Origin: Asparagopsis taxiformis
Lineage: Eukaryota > Rhodophyta > Florideophyceae > Bonnemaisoniales > Bonnemaisoniaceae
Assembly (NCBI GenBank): GCA_030407315.1
Contig: JALQPE010002015.1
Coordinates: 1-64,000 of the forward strand
Direction: 5' to 3'
Length of the DNA: 64,000 bases
Each line of letters opens with the position of its first letter. Position 1 is the stretch's first letter. Both the position numbers and the translations under genes were made by a program. The notes under the pieces are model-generated. The model did no database searches and had not been told where the DNA came from. It saw only the letters and a program-made list of their open reading frames with translations. Of the stretch, positions 21,329 to 32,736 are shown one piece after another.

Positions 21329-21598
21329 GTCCGTGTGTTCCTCAAAGCTGGCCAGCCGTTTATTCCCCACTACCACCCTCGCGCTACCGAGACGCTCAAT
21401 GCCCTCCAGGGCACATTCCGCATTTCGTTCCGATTCGAGGGTCTCGGTGAGGTCAGAACGGTGACCAATGTTATTCGAGCAGGCGAATCTACTGTGTTCC
21501 CGCAGGGCTTGGTTCATGAAACGGAGTGCATCAGCAAGACGGACTGTGTGTTCCTGTCTGTCTTCAACTCTGCTGATCCGGGCACTGTTCCTGTGTAA

Positions 21599-22771
21599 AC
21601 ACGGCATGGATTGATAGTTTCAGAGGTGCATTTCTAGAGCACAAGACTAACTGTTGTGACATGATAACTCTATTATTCATGGTATGCAAATTTATTGGTA
21701 TGTGTGAGTAAGTGTATGTGCACGCATTTTTCACTTCTGTCCACCTTCTCTGTTGGTCACCTGCCTGTGTCAATGAGTCGGTGAACATTACCAGTTTTGT
21801 TGGCTCCACTCCATTATACTTTTGTTCTAGCTCAAGACAGCTGCCTAGCTAGCTCAACTTGTGTGTATATCTACTGACGCTCAACCAAATCACTATAAAT
21901 TGCATTACAATAAACAACGTTTCACCAAGAACAACAATCGTTTCCAGCTTTCATTCTACTTCTCCACTCTCACCCGTTCAGAAATGAACCAGTCATTCTT
22001 CAGTAATGCCCCGTTCTTAGAGATATAAATCTGCTGCTATCTCTCACCCAAACGCCTTGTTTCCATCGCATTGCATCGCATTGCAAAGTACTGCAAAGTC
22101 ATGAAAAGTTATACAGCAGATACTCCGCTTGAAATATAACCATCTGTTCATGAGGTCAGATGAAGCAGAATCATCACATCATTCTGGGGAATGATTTCAC
22201 CTTGACTCGAATCGAGCCAGGTTGATGCCTCCAGAATACCAGAAAAATATAATGACCGAAGGCACATACAGAGGATACAGCGTTTCGTATTGGCATAAAT
22301 ACTCGTATATATGGCGGAAGTGAACAAACCTACCGTCCTCATGTCACATCTTCTGCCTCCCTCTTCGACCCCAATTTGCTGTATCCTCCACATTCAACTA
22401 ATTTAGCAATTTCTCAAGACCCGAGAGTAGATTGACCAAGGGAGTAATGCTGAGAGCAACTCTGTCCAATATCAGTCCCGACTCTCACTATTGCTTATCA
22501 TTACCCACCTAGAACCACTCCATTGATTCACTCAAGCCACTCGCCCAATCACCGTTTCGTCTTGCACTTCACAATCATTATTCTTTCCGTCTAGTTTACT
22601 CCAGCTAGTAGTCTACTGCCCTATCCACTGCACATACACTATCGGTCCAAGCATGTACACCCACGCACACACGCTAACATGCACGCACGCACACATACTC
22701 GCTTATTACCATTCTCAAAATCAACTCCCACCTCCCTTCTATTCGGCGTGGGAACCCCCTCTCCTATGTCC
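21599..22771. other. Intergenic part of the left palindrome arm
   Basis: It lies between the 3' ends of the convergent cupin and spondin copies and is nearly identical to the reverse complement of 25704-26876. It contains AT-rich stretches and a CACACACG/CATGCACGCACG run near 22655-22690. No gene is seen. Confidence 0.5.
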
Positions 22772-23472
22772 TCAGATCCTCTCAATCGTGTACCGACCAA
22801 CATTACGCCCCTCAAACCGGTCCGTCTCGTCCTCCACCAACGGAGCAATGTTCTTCTGCGGCACCGTCGGGAGGTCCAGCGACAAATCAAGCGGCGGCGT
22901 AAACTCACGCCCATCGTCCACTCCACTGTCGTACGCAATCAAATCTCCAGCCATCCGCCTCACAAATCGCCCCCGAGACACATCAAACAAGTTACGATTG
23001 TTAATCTGCACAATCCAGTCCGGAGACGGCGCAATCATTCCCAGCACTGTCACAAACGGATGCGCACAATCCACCCTCAGAATCACGCTAGTCGATTTGC
23101 CAGGCATCGTCACTGCACCCGCATCCACGACAGACAAAACCCCACGCCCTGTCGTCGCAAACGTCGTCCCAGTTGGATAATTCGGGTGTTCACTCCAGTC
23201 TCCGCCACCTGCTCAACAGGTCCGTTCGCAAATCCGCGTATCGTGAAAAACGATTGTCGGTTCGAGTGCGAAAACGCAGCCAGCGGCGAGTACACCAGCC
23301 CATCGGACGGGATCAGATCCCCGAAATTCTCCGCGGTCAGCAGGTTGAAGAACGTCACCCTGTATTTCGCAGATCCCCGACATCCAGGGAACGGAAGATC
23401 CTCGATCGCAGCAGAACCTGCCACCAGCACAGCCGCCACAAACACAGAACAAATCATGCGAGAAAACATCAT
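22772..23472 (-). pseudogene. Spondin-domain secreted protein, frameshifted copy
   Basis: This is the mirror copy of 25002-25703, 701 nt instead of 702. A run of four G in the intact copy (CAGGGGCGTGG) has three G here (CAGGGCGTGG), near 23141. The frame shifts at about residue 110 and ends soon after, at a stop near 23110. The signal peptide and first half of the spondin domain remain; the motif MIAPSPDW is out of frame. Otherwise the copies are almost the same, so the lesion is recent or repeatedly erased by gene conversion. Confidence 0.85.
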
Positions 23473-23633
23473 TCCAGCACAACAACAACGAAAACTGGAC
23501 AAACAAACAAACAAACGAACAGATAAACGAACAAACCGAGCAACCCAGTTGACTAAGCTAGTGCACTTGATCAACAATAACAAATGTGAGTGTGACCGCC
23601 GAATTGATGTGGACACCGACACTCCCAGCTTTC

Positions 23634-23640
23634 TTATATA
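23634..23640 (-). promoter_or_regulatory. TATA box of the left spondin copy
   Basis: TTATATA on the plus strand (TATATAA on the coding strand), about 160 bp upstream of the start codon. It mirrors the box at 24834. Confidence 0.65.
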
Positions 23641-24130
23641 CACAACCGAGGTAGTATCTCGCCCACACTACTACCACTCGTCATCCACTTGTACCGTTTC
23701 GCCCAGAATTCTTCTCAATCGTTCGTTAGCCCCCCCCCCATTCGGTCGCTCGCCAGCGCACACGCTCAACTGATCAGTCGTTCGCTGAGTTTGGTACGCC
23801 CATCACCGTATCGGTGATTCGATTGTCCTCGCGCAGAGGAGGATCACGAATACATCATTCATAGACGCAGAGGTTGGTTGGTGGATTGAAGCTGCCACAA
23901 AGCTGCAGTGAATCGGCTCAGCGACTGGAACAATCGCTGCGCGTGCGTGGCAGATTAGAGGACTGGGGGAGAGAAACTGGAAATCGAGCGAGAGGCGCGG
24001 GAGAGAAACAAAACAACGAATAGTTGGATCGTATCAGGCCAGATGATGATGTCTCAGATGTTGTACACGTGTATTACAGGAAGCTTTTCCCGTTAAATTG
24101 TTGAATTAAATCAATGTATGTGTTTTATCG

Positions 24131-24349
24131 TTTAGGAAGTTTGTTCAAGAGAAGCCGCTGCGCCATCAAGTCGAGATTCGATTTGTTCTCACGCTGGTCA
24201 AGCTTAGTTGGACACTTTAATTTAGTACCGGTTAGGAATGACACGGTCGTATAAGATTGCCATCTGGAGAATGAACTCTCGAAAGGTTCGGTTGCTGGCA
24301 GCGCCTTACAGATCGTCATCATATGTTGTGAAACGTGTAGAAACACACA
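24131..24349. other. Unique spacer at the palindrome centre
   Basis: About 0.22 kb that does not align between the arms. The flanking ~100 bp on each side (24030-24130, 24350-24450) align with divergence. A 73-aa minus-strand frame (24346-24125) spans it without recognisable motif. The two spondin copies diverge from this centre. Confidence 0.5.
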
Positions 24350-24833
24350 TTGGTTTAATTCACAATAAATTTAACGGAAAAAGATTCCTGTAGTACACGT
24401 GTACAACTTCTCACCCATCATGCCAGTAGTCTGGCCTGAAACGACCAACTATTCGTTGTTTTGTTTCTCTCCCGCGCCTCTCGCTCGATTTCCAGTTTCT
24501 CTCCCCCAGTCCTCTAATCTGCCACGCACGCGCAGCGATTGTTCCAGTCGCTGAGCCGATTCACTGCAGCTGTGGCAGCTTCAATCCACCAACCAACCTC
24601 TGCGTCTATGAATGATGTATTCGTGATCCTCCTCTGCGCGAGGACAATCGAATCACCGATACGGTGATGGGCGTACCAAACTCAGCGAACGACTGATCAG
24701 TTGAGCGTGTGCGCTGGCGAGCGACCGAATGGGGGGGGGGGGGGCTAACGAACGATTGAGAAGAATTCTGGGCGAAACGGGACAAGTGGATGACGAGTGG
24801 TAGTAGTGTGGGCGAGATACTACCTCGGTTGTG

Positions 24834-24840
24834 TATATAA
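24834..24840 (+). promoter_or_regulatory. TATA box of the intact spondin gene
   Basis: TATATAA in GTGTATATAAGAAAG, about 168 bp before ATG 25002. It places the transcript start near 24865 and rules out start codons upstream. The 5' leader includes a TTTG microsatellite (about 24958-24975). Confidence 0.7.
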
Positions 24841-25001
24841 GAAAGCTGGGAGTGTCGGTGTCCACATCAATTCGGCGGTCACACTCACATTTGTTATTGT
24901 TGATCAAGTGCACTAGCTTAGTCAACTGGGTTGCTCGGTTTGTTCGTTTATCTGTTCGTTTGTTTGTTTGTTTGTCCAGTTTTCGTTGTTGTTGTGCTGG
25001 A

Positions 25002-25703
25002 ATGATGTTTTCTCGCATGATTTGTTCTGTGTTTGTGGCGGCTGTGCTGGTGGCAGGTTCTGCTGCGATCGAGGATCTTCCGTTCCCTGGATGTCGGGGA
25101 TCTGCGAAATACAGGGTGACGTTCTTCAACCTGCTGACCGCGGAGAATTTCGGGGATCTGATCCCGTCCGATGGGCTGGTGTACTCGCCGCTGGCTGCGT
25201 TTTCGCACTCGAACCGACAATCGTTTTTCACGATACGCGGATTTGCGAACGGACCTGTTGAGCAGGTGGCGGAGACTGGAGTGAACACCCGAATTATCCA
25301 ACTGGGACGACGTTTGCGACGACAGGGGCGTGGGGTTTTGTCTGTCGTGGATGCGGGTGCAGTGACGATGCCTGGCAAATCGACTAGCGTGATTCTGAGG
25401 GTGGATTGTGCGCATCCGTTTGTGACAGTGCTGGGAATGATTGCGCCGTCTCCGGACTGGATTGTGCAGATTAACAATCGTAACTTGTTTGATGTGTCTC
25501 GGGGGCGATTTGTGAGGCGGATGGCTGGAGATTTGATTGCGTACGACAGTGGAGTGGACGATGGGCGTGAGTTTACGCCGCCGCTTGATTTGTCGCTGGA
25601 CCTCCCGACGGTGCCGCAGAAGAACATTGCTCCGTTGGTGGAGGACGAGACGGACCGGTTTGAGGGGCGTAATGTTGGTCGGTACACGATTGAGAGGATC
25701 TGA
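25002..25703 (+). CDS. Secreted spondin-domain protein, intact copy
   Basis: About 233 aa. The first ~22 residues (MMFSRMICSVFVAAVLVAGS, then Ala-Ala) are a signal peptide. The rest is one spondin N-terminal domain: YRVTFFNL at its start, SPLAAFSHS in the middle, VLGMIAPSPDWIVQINNRNL as the hallmark, and an acidic YDSGVDDG segment near the end. Spondin domains act outside the cell in adhesion or matrix binding; the ligand here is unknown. The frame is open upstream to 24831, but that overlaps the TATA box, so ATG 25002 or 25005 is the start. It diverges from its frameshifted mirror copy and converges on the right cupin copy. It is the only intact gene of the duplicated pair. Confidence 0.85.
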   Translation: MMFSRMICSVFVAAVLVAGSAAIEDLPFPGCRGSAKYRVTFFNLLTAENFGDLIPSDGLVYSPLAAFSHSNRQSFFTIRGFANGPVEQVAETGVNTRIIQLGRRLRRQGRGVLSVVDAGAVTMPGKSTSVILRVDCAHPFVTVLGMIAPSPDWIVQINNRNLFDVSRGRFVRRMAGDLIAYDSGVDDGREFTPPLDLSLDLPTVPQKNIAPLVEDETDRFEGRNVGRYTIERI

Positions 25704-26876
25704 GGACATAGGAGAGGGGGTTCCCACGCCGAATAGAAGGGAGGTGGGAGTTGATTTTGAGAATGGTAATAAGCGAGTATGTGTGCGTGCGTGCATGTTA
25801 GCGTGTGTGCGTGGGTGTACATGCTTGGACCGATAGTGTATGTGCAGTGGATAGGGCAGTAGACTACTAGCTGGAGTAAACTAGACGGAAAGAATAATGA
25901 TTGTGAAGTGCAAGACGAAACGGTGATTGGGCGAGTGGCTTGAGTGAATCAATGGAGTGGTTCTAGGTGGGTAATGATAAGCAATAGTGAGAGTCGGGAC
26001 TGATATTGGACAGAGTTGCTCTCAGCATTACTCCCTTGGTCAATCTACTCTCGGGTCTTGAGAAATTGCTAAATTAGTTGAATGTGGAGGATACAGCAAA
26101 TTGGGGTCGAAGAGGGAGGCAGAAGATGTGACATGAGGACGGTAGGTTTGTTCACTTCCGCCATATATACGAGTATTTATGCCAATACGAAACGCTGTAT
26201 CCTCTGTATGTGCCTTCGGTCATTATATTTTTCTGGTATTCTGGAGGCATCAACCTGGCTCGATTCGAGTCAAGGTGAAATCATTCCCCAGAATGATGTG
26301 ATGATTCTGCTTCATCTGACCTCATGAACAGATGGTTATATTTCAAGCGGAGTATCTGCTGTATAACTTTTCATGACTTTGCAGTACTTTGCAATGCGAT
26401 GCAATGCGATGGAAACAAGGCGTTTGGGTGAGAGATAGCAGCAGATTTATATCTCTAAGAACGGGGCATTACTGAAGAATGACTGGTTCATTTCTGAACG
26501 GGTGAGAGTGGAGAAGTAGAATGAAAGCTGGAAACGATTGTTGTTCTTGGTGAAACGTTGTTTATTGTAATGCAATTTATAGTGATTTGGTTGAGCGTCA
26601 GTAGATATACACACAAGTTGAGCTAGCTAGGCAGCTGTCTTGAGCTAGAACAAAAGTATAATGGAGTGGAGCCAACAAAACTGGTAATGTTCACCGACTC
26701 ATTGACACAGGCAGGTGACCAACAGAGAAGGTGGACAGAAGTGAAAAATGCGTGCACATACACTTACTCACACATACCAATAAATTTGCATACCATGAAT
26801 AATAGAGTTATCATGTCACAACAGTTAGTCTTGTGCTCTAGAAATGCACCTCCGAAACTATCAATCCATGCCGTGT

Positions 26877-27388
26877 TTACACAGGAACAGTGCCCGGATC
26901 AGCAGAGTTAAAGACAGACAGGAACACACAGTCCGTCTTGCTGATGCACTCCGTTTCATGAACCAAGCCCTGCGGGAACACAGTAGATTCGCCTGCTCGA
27001 ATAACATTGGTCACCGTTCTGACCTCACCGAGACCCTCGAATCGGAACGAAATGCGGAATGTGCCCTGGAGGGCATTGAGCGTCTCGGTAGCGCGAGGGT
27101 GGTAGTGGGGAATAAACGGCTGGCCAGCTTTGAGGAACACACGGACAATGGTGGACTGGACGTCGGTGGCAGCGAGGGCGGGGAAGTTATTGAGATCTGC
27201 AATGGAAACCTTGAAGTTGGGGGTGTTGACCTGGGTAGCACGGAGAACTGGATGCGGAAGTCACGGTTTCTTAGGCCAGAGCGCACAGCCGGGGCAGTGT
27301 CGAGGCCCAGACTGGGAATCGAGGCGAGGGAGAGGGAGATGAGGCAGGAAAGCAGGGCGAGGAGGGAGAGTGTGTTGAAGCGAGCCAT
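26877..27388 (-). pseudogene. Germin-like secreted cupin, frameshifted copy
   Basis: 512 nt against 513 in the left copy. The left reads TTCTCCCGCGCTACCC where this reads TTCTCCGTGCTACCC, a net loss of one base near 27247. The frame shifts at about residue 47. The second half, including HYHPRATE and GLVHETE, stays open in its original frame (27140-26877). The signal peptide is intact. Both palindrome copies of this gene are thus broken, by different lesions. Confidence 0.8.
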
Positions 27389-27510
27389 TGGAGCGGGGTG
27401 CAACGGGATGAGGAAGATGTGTTGGGGATGAGCGGGTGGATGGACGGCTGAATGCTGCAGTTCGATGGCAAGGTGATGATGGATGTGTGCTGAGCGAGGT
27501 TGTGTCGCTT

Positions 27511-27517
27511 TTATATA
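27511..27517 (-). promoter_or_regulatory. TATA box of the right cupin copy
   Basis: TTATATA on the plus strand; the coding strand reads GAGTATATAAAAGCGAC, about 125 bp upstream of ATG 27388. The left copy has lost this consensus. Confidence 0.7.
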
Positions 27518-28280
27518 CTCAAAGGGAATGATAGGAGGTAGGACAGGAGGAGGACCATCGAACAGGGAGCGAGAGTCGGTGGCGACGCTAGCCTGGAGTA
27601 GGGTATGGATTCAATTCTGTGAATTGATTGTGATCGGTGCGTCATAATGGAGTGGTGGGGAAATACAAGATTCTCTTATCCCTCTCCCAGGGAGAGGCAT
27701 TGAATTGGGTCGCTGTAGGAAGCTGGTGACGTCACGTCAGTGACGTGGTGGTTTTGTTGATGCAGGTTTGGCTGGAGAGCGTTGTGGACTGGCGCACACC
27801 AGGCCACTTAGCACTTTCATTGTAGTGTGGCAGTCGGGGACGCAGATAGCTCCAATGGAGCACGGAAAAGCACGGCGCTGGGGTGCATGCACGCACCGTG
27901 GATGGATGGGACGGTGGCGTCCCCATCCGTCAGAACGGACCGGGCGGCGCAGCGGCGCCGACGGTCCTTTACGATGATCCGTTGATTATTCTTTAAAATT
28001 CCACGATTTATATGACTGACTACTAATCGCAATACGTAATGAGACTTCATTTCATCCACGTTCAACCTCAACACGTTTTATGTCGTGCATCTTGGCGATT
28101 GTAACGTCCGGACAGTAACGTACTGCATCGCATGGTCCTCTGGAGCAACCGATCGATGTGATGTGGCGATGGAGGTAGTATCTGCAATGAGAAATGTGTG
28201 GAATGGGGTGTTGATAGGGTTGAGAAAAGTTAGGAAAATTGATAAAGTGAGCCGATGATAGGTGGGGACCAGTAGTTGAA

Positions 28281-31200
28281 CAGTTCCAAGCTTGCTGCTA
28301 ATGTCAATGTGGGATATTGCAATTATGAAAGGAATACACGAAGCCCGTCGTGGACAAGAGGACAAACAGGGGAAATTGACGCATCGACTCTTGTCGCTTT
28401 CGGCCGTTGCTTTTTAATAGTACTCAAGGAACAAGCGTACGTTTCTACTGTAACTTCCGGCTGATGTTCTCGTTAAACAGCACCAGGGCCACGCTGTCCT
28501 GCATTGCTACATGTTCGAGAGTTGGGAACGTAGATGTCCATTACATAGTAGAAATACAGCTCGAGGTATCTACGGTAACAGTTCAGTTTCAATCATCAAA
28601 CGAAGTCTCTCTTGAGTCGCATGCGGAATTCAAGGCATCCGCACGCTATTCTCAACCACTTCTTAACAGAACATACAACGTGGTCCCTGTATTTGCTAAT
28701 GTTGCATCGGAAGTACACAATTTAACATTCCATTCATCCTCTTGACAAGGGTCCTGTGTGCTCCCCAAGAGATGTGTTCTTTCACAGTAGCAAAGCGAGC
28801 AGTATATATGGAGCCTCCTAGTTCTCTACAACTTCGTTATATTTTTCCTGGGTCTGCTGCACATACACACGAGTGTACTCTCGTTCACCTGGTACCTTAT
28901 GCGAACCTACAACATTTCTAGAACCATCGAATAAATATACATCCACTAGGTGTGTTTGATGAAGTTGGAAGTATTGCAAGGTTTCATGTCAACATGACGT
29001 AAGAAAATATAAATATGCAACTCTACTTTGCCGCTTTCTTACGCATTCGAATTACTCTATCCCCAGTACTCAATTCAATCCCCGTGGTATCAGAACAAAA
29101 GTACCATTTCTCTGAGCACCCATGTACGATTCACTATGCAAACGAATTGTAATATTTGGACTCTCGACAATGATTTTTCGCAGGTCCTCCCATGTCACTG
29201 AAATAAAGTTCTTCAGAAGCGCGTATCCTAACGCATGTCGGCGTCATCAACAAGCCAAATGATGCGCTTTCCATTTCGGTTCTCTCCATATTCAAGTCCG
29301 TTCGATTATAGTTCTCGTAACGATCCTATTTGTACCGTCTCATCGTGACTGACCTCCGCATCTTCTGAACCCAGATTTCTGATCAACTCCTCTCCTACCC
29401 TGTTCCAACATGTGATTCTCCATCTGTTCGTCCGAACTATTTGTACCAAACACACTGCTCTCCACCATTCTAAACAATGCACAAACAAGTAACGTTTTTC
29501 ATCTATCCCCCGGTCTTCACCATCTGTATCACTCATCTCTACACCTCACCTCTCTTCAACCCAGCCCAGTCCAGTTCCAAATAGGAAATTGAGCTCACCA
29601 ATATACCCATACATCAAAATGGTAGAATGTAGTCTTACTTTTGAGTGCGATTGAAAGTAGGCTGCAGAGCACATTCAGCTTTTCACCAAAATGTTTGAAA
29701 AGACGATCAATGAAGTCTACAAGTCGTTCCAGTGCGGCTCCGCATACTCCCGCCAATCAGTTCTCTGGGGCGTTGCTTCGTTCACAAACTGGAGCATGAA
29801 AACTTGGTTCCGTCTCTGCGACATGATGCACGACGTCGACACGATGCTTGAAAAACAAGAGAGCGAACACAAGCAAAGTCGCAGCAGCCTCGGTCCGGGC
29901 CCAGTGCGTGTTTTTCCCAGTTCAGGAACCCGAAATGTCGATGTCAGATATCAAGCACGATCTCGCCATTCATTCCTTTCCAGAGATTGTAGCATCAGGC
30001 GGAGCAATATGGATTTTCTAGGGACACCTGGTCATCCCGACAATGTGGCAAAAGATGCACTAGCTCATCCCAATGATATCCGAGACTAATCTTATAACGT
30101 TGCTCTGCTTCTTCATCCTATAGATTTTCAACATGAACTTCAGTCACCAGTCAGGCGAAATATTGGCTATGCGTCTTCTCACCCCAACCAACCTGGTTGA
30201 TGCAACAGGATGTCACTTCGATGACTAGATCGCCGAAGAATAAGCCACCAGCCCAGTACGAATGCGGCACAAACGGTTACTGGAGCAAATGCTCCGTGAG
30301 CTACGCAACAAAATTTCAGTTCCCTGTCTCAGCTGTGCACTCTGTAGACTGGTTCTCTGCGAGAGCCAGCCAATCCTTGGGCATTGATAGAATGTGGCAG
30401 CAGTGACACTAGGTGATTGTGGACTGGTTATTACCAGCAGGTTTAATGTAAACAAGTTATGGACTTGTGTGACTGGCAAGTTATTACTCGCTTCAGGTTG
30501 CAAGAGCTATTGCTCTGCCAGACGATGTCGGATGATCCTCGATGATGGTCTTCGATCATGCTCCTCCTTGTGTAGCCTTCAGCATTCTCTATCTAATATA
30601 CTATTCTATAATCTAGCTGTTCACCCTTGTTGTGTGTTGCTCTGAGGCTCATAGCTATTGTGAGCCATTTGTTGTATGAACGTACTAAAATTAAATTGTT
30701 CAATGTCGTAATTATTTCAACGTTCTTGTTATTGAACGTTTCAGCTTGAAGATAGTGTCAGTTTGATTTCCAGCTGGTTTGTATCAAGACATTTCCACAG
30801 CGCTTGAAGTGCTCGAAAGTCTACAACTCTTTTTCCCGTACACCGTTCGCACCCTTTAGCTGCGGTGAACCAGTTTGAGAAGGGAGGGGAGGGCCTGTTC
30901 CATACAATTACAACTTTTCGCTCTCCGGTACGTGTGGATAGAATGATGGACTAAGGAGATATTTGAAGGGTGTACTGGTTTTTAGCGATAGAAGAGTGAG
31001 CATAATAGCATAATGAAAATATGTATTCAATTCGTTATGAATATGATGTCCTGGGACAGAATTGTATAATTGTTGGTTCAGATTCGAGCTCGGACCATTC
31101 CACCCCTGAATCGGAAGAAATTGTCGCAGAGAAGGAATGAAAGAGTTATGAACAACCAATGGTGCGGTTGCTTACAACTGGCTAAACAATTATGAGAAGA

Positions 31201-32736
31201 TGTGGCACCTGCCAATGTTTTACATTTCCTCGAAAGATTTGATCATAATCGGAATGAGTAGAGCAAAGTCATCAAACAACGCCTGCCCTTACTTATCCAT
31301 CGCTATATAAAGGACAAATACTACACATGCGAACTGGTTTTGCCTGTCGGTGAAGAGATGAACTAATTTTGGCGAGCGATTGGGTTGAAATTGTGGAATG
31401 GATCATTGCGTTTCAATCAGATTACCCTGCAACAAGCACTCTTCGTCTCATGCTAGACGTGATATTACTGAGTTGATCGTGGACGGAAACTAACGGGGTG
31501 GTAGGCCTTATCTGTCGGTGAAGCATGTACAATGATTGACTGTTTGAATGAGGAGTTGCTACAGCCAAAATTCGCGCAAGGAAACGGTGAAGAATTGCGT
31601 AGCATTATCGCTCGTTATATCTAGAGGATTCCTATTGCATGTGTTGAAGAGTACATACTGTCAATGCCGACTGTTGATCATGAGTTTCAACCAACGCTAG
31701 GGAATCACCCAATTGTCTGCTACTGGCACAAACGATCAAGCTCCGTACAGAAAAGTTCCCATTATGAACACAGATGGAGTGGTGATCAGTGCAGACTGGA
31801 AATGCGGTTCTTCACCGTCGTGGAAACGCATGAGTCTGGACGAAAAACGTAATTCCTGCCAGATGTACAGGTCCGTGTTGCACTAGCTTTTGTCACTCAC
31901 GGTAAAGTTTCAAGTTGACTGAGGTGATCGGTTTGAGCGGACGAAGGTCGACACGCAGAAAAAGCATGGCAACTTGCCCTTTTCCAGTTCAAAAAGGGTA
32001 GTCATTCCACCTCGCGCATTTCGAACTAAAGCTTTGTGTGTGCTGTGTTTCGAACATTCGGCGCACCGCGACGACAGGGAAGACAAAACAGAAACAAGAA
32101 TGAACGGCAGGGAGACGTACAAACAATAGGCACGTACATGCGAATGAGAGCTACAGAGGCGTCATGCGTCGTAAAATGTTGGACAAAGTAGTGCTTAGCA
32201 ATGACCGAGACTTCGCCCTCGGTATGAGCCCTAGATACTGCACGTGCAAACGCGCCACAACAACTAAATGTACACGAGATTGGCAGGCGATCTCGGATTG
32301 TTGGAATAAAGTTGGCTGGAATCTAGCGCCGGGCGTCACAGGGCTGTACAACAGAAGAAACCGTCAGACACCATCACGACGATGACGTACCGCTGGCTGC
32401 AGCGTGGCACGCTCGCCGTGACACTCGGCAAGCATGCGGTATATCAGCCAACCACAGGTCGATGAGTGCCCATGCGATGATTTTTAGATGATGACGTCAC
32501 GCGCGGTGACTAGAAATCTCAGGTTGTACTGGTGTACAAATCAGAAATTCACCGTTTGAGTCGTCACAACCCCTAATACAATATGCAGGACAACGCAGCC
32601 ACTCGCTTGCATCTAGACCGACCGCGTGTGAATTTAACAACCTGGCGTGCAGATAAGTAGTGTCGACACCGACATTCAACACAGTCTAATCCCCGTAAAC
32701 AAACCCGCGCCGGCTGCTGGACCAGACCTGTCGAAG
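28281..32736. other. Gene-poor, AT-richer region
   Basis: About 4.5 kb without a confident gene. Short frames occur at 28407-28745 (+, 112 aa), 29691-30089 (+, 132 aa), 30225-30503 (-), 31910-32122 (-) and 32151-32351 (-); none has a recognisable domain. TATA-like sequences at about 28805 (GTATATATGG) and 31303 (CTATATAAAGG) could mark unidentified transcripts. Confidence 0.4.
29691..30089 (+). CDS. Hypothetical 132-aa open frame
   Basis: This is the most protein-like frame in the gene-poor region. It starts MFEKTINEVYKSF and has aromatic and Cys residues in its first half, then a basic Ser-rich half ending in Asp/Asn. No family is recognised and no promoter is clear. It may be the exon of a spliced gene or a decayed fragment. 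Confidence 0.22.
   Translation: MFEKTINEVYKSFQCGSAYSRQSVLWGVASFTNWSMKTWFRLCDMMHDVDTMLEKQESEHKQSRSSLGPGPVRVFPSSGTRNVDVRYQARSRHSFLSRDCSIRRSNMDFLGTPGHPDNVAKDALAHPNDIRD

Larger units (their letters stand above)
15499..21598 (+). pseudogene. Germin-like secreted cupin, split by a retrotransposon
   Basis: Coding parts are 15499-15746 and 21334-21598, together 513 nt (170 aa) with no frameshift. Residues 1-20 form a signal peptide (MARF then a Leu/Ser-rich core). The cupin metal site is visible as HYHPRATE (H-x-H-x4-E) and GLVHETE. Germin-like proteins are extracellular metal-binding cupins; activity here is unknown. A Ty3/gypsy element sits between codons, flanked by GTCCG on both sides, so the gene is inactivated though otherwise intact. 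The second copy (27388-26877) shows the uninterrupted arrangement but carries its own frameshift. Confidence 0.85.
8880..24130. repeat. Left arm of a very long inverted repeat (interrupted)
   Basis: Read as reverse complement, 24350-28280 matches this arm once two insertions (9132-14843 and 15747-21328) are removed. From roughly 15.4 kb to 24.0 kb the match is nearly perfect; for example, one difference was seen in about 180 bp compared at 21601-21780. Outside 15.4 kb, including the cupin promoter and 8880-9120, the arms still align (landmarks CCGTCCGGAC, GCCAAGATGC, AGTAGTCAGTCATA) but with many changes. The arm holds a cupin pseudogene and a spondin pseudogene. Confidence 0.85.
24350..28280. 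repeat. Right arm of the very long inverted repeat (uninterrupted)
   Basis: Reverse complement of the left arm without the two transposons. It therefore preserves the pre-insertion sequence at both sites: ATTGTCCGTGTGTTCC for the retrotransposon and the stretch around 28020-28040 for the MULE. The inner ~3 kb is nearly identical to the left arm; the outer ~0.8 kb is diverged. A run of 12 G at about 24731-24744 corresponds to a shorter C run on the left. Confidence 0.85.

Noticed and set aside
24653..25822. 389-aa minus-strand frame opposite the spondin gene
   Set aside because: Ser/Thr/Arg-rich antisense shadow. The sense strand has a signal peptide, a TATA box and spondin motifs.
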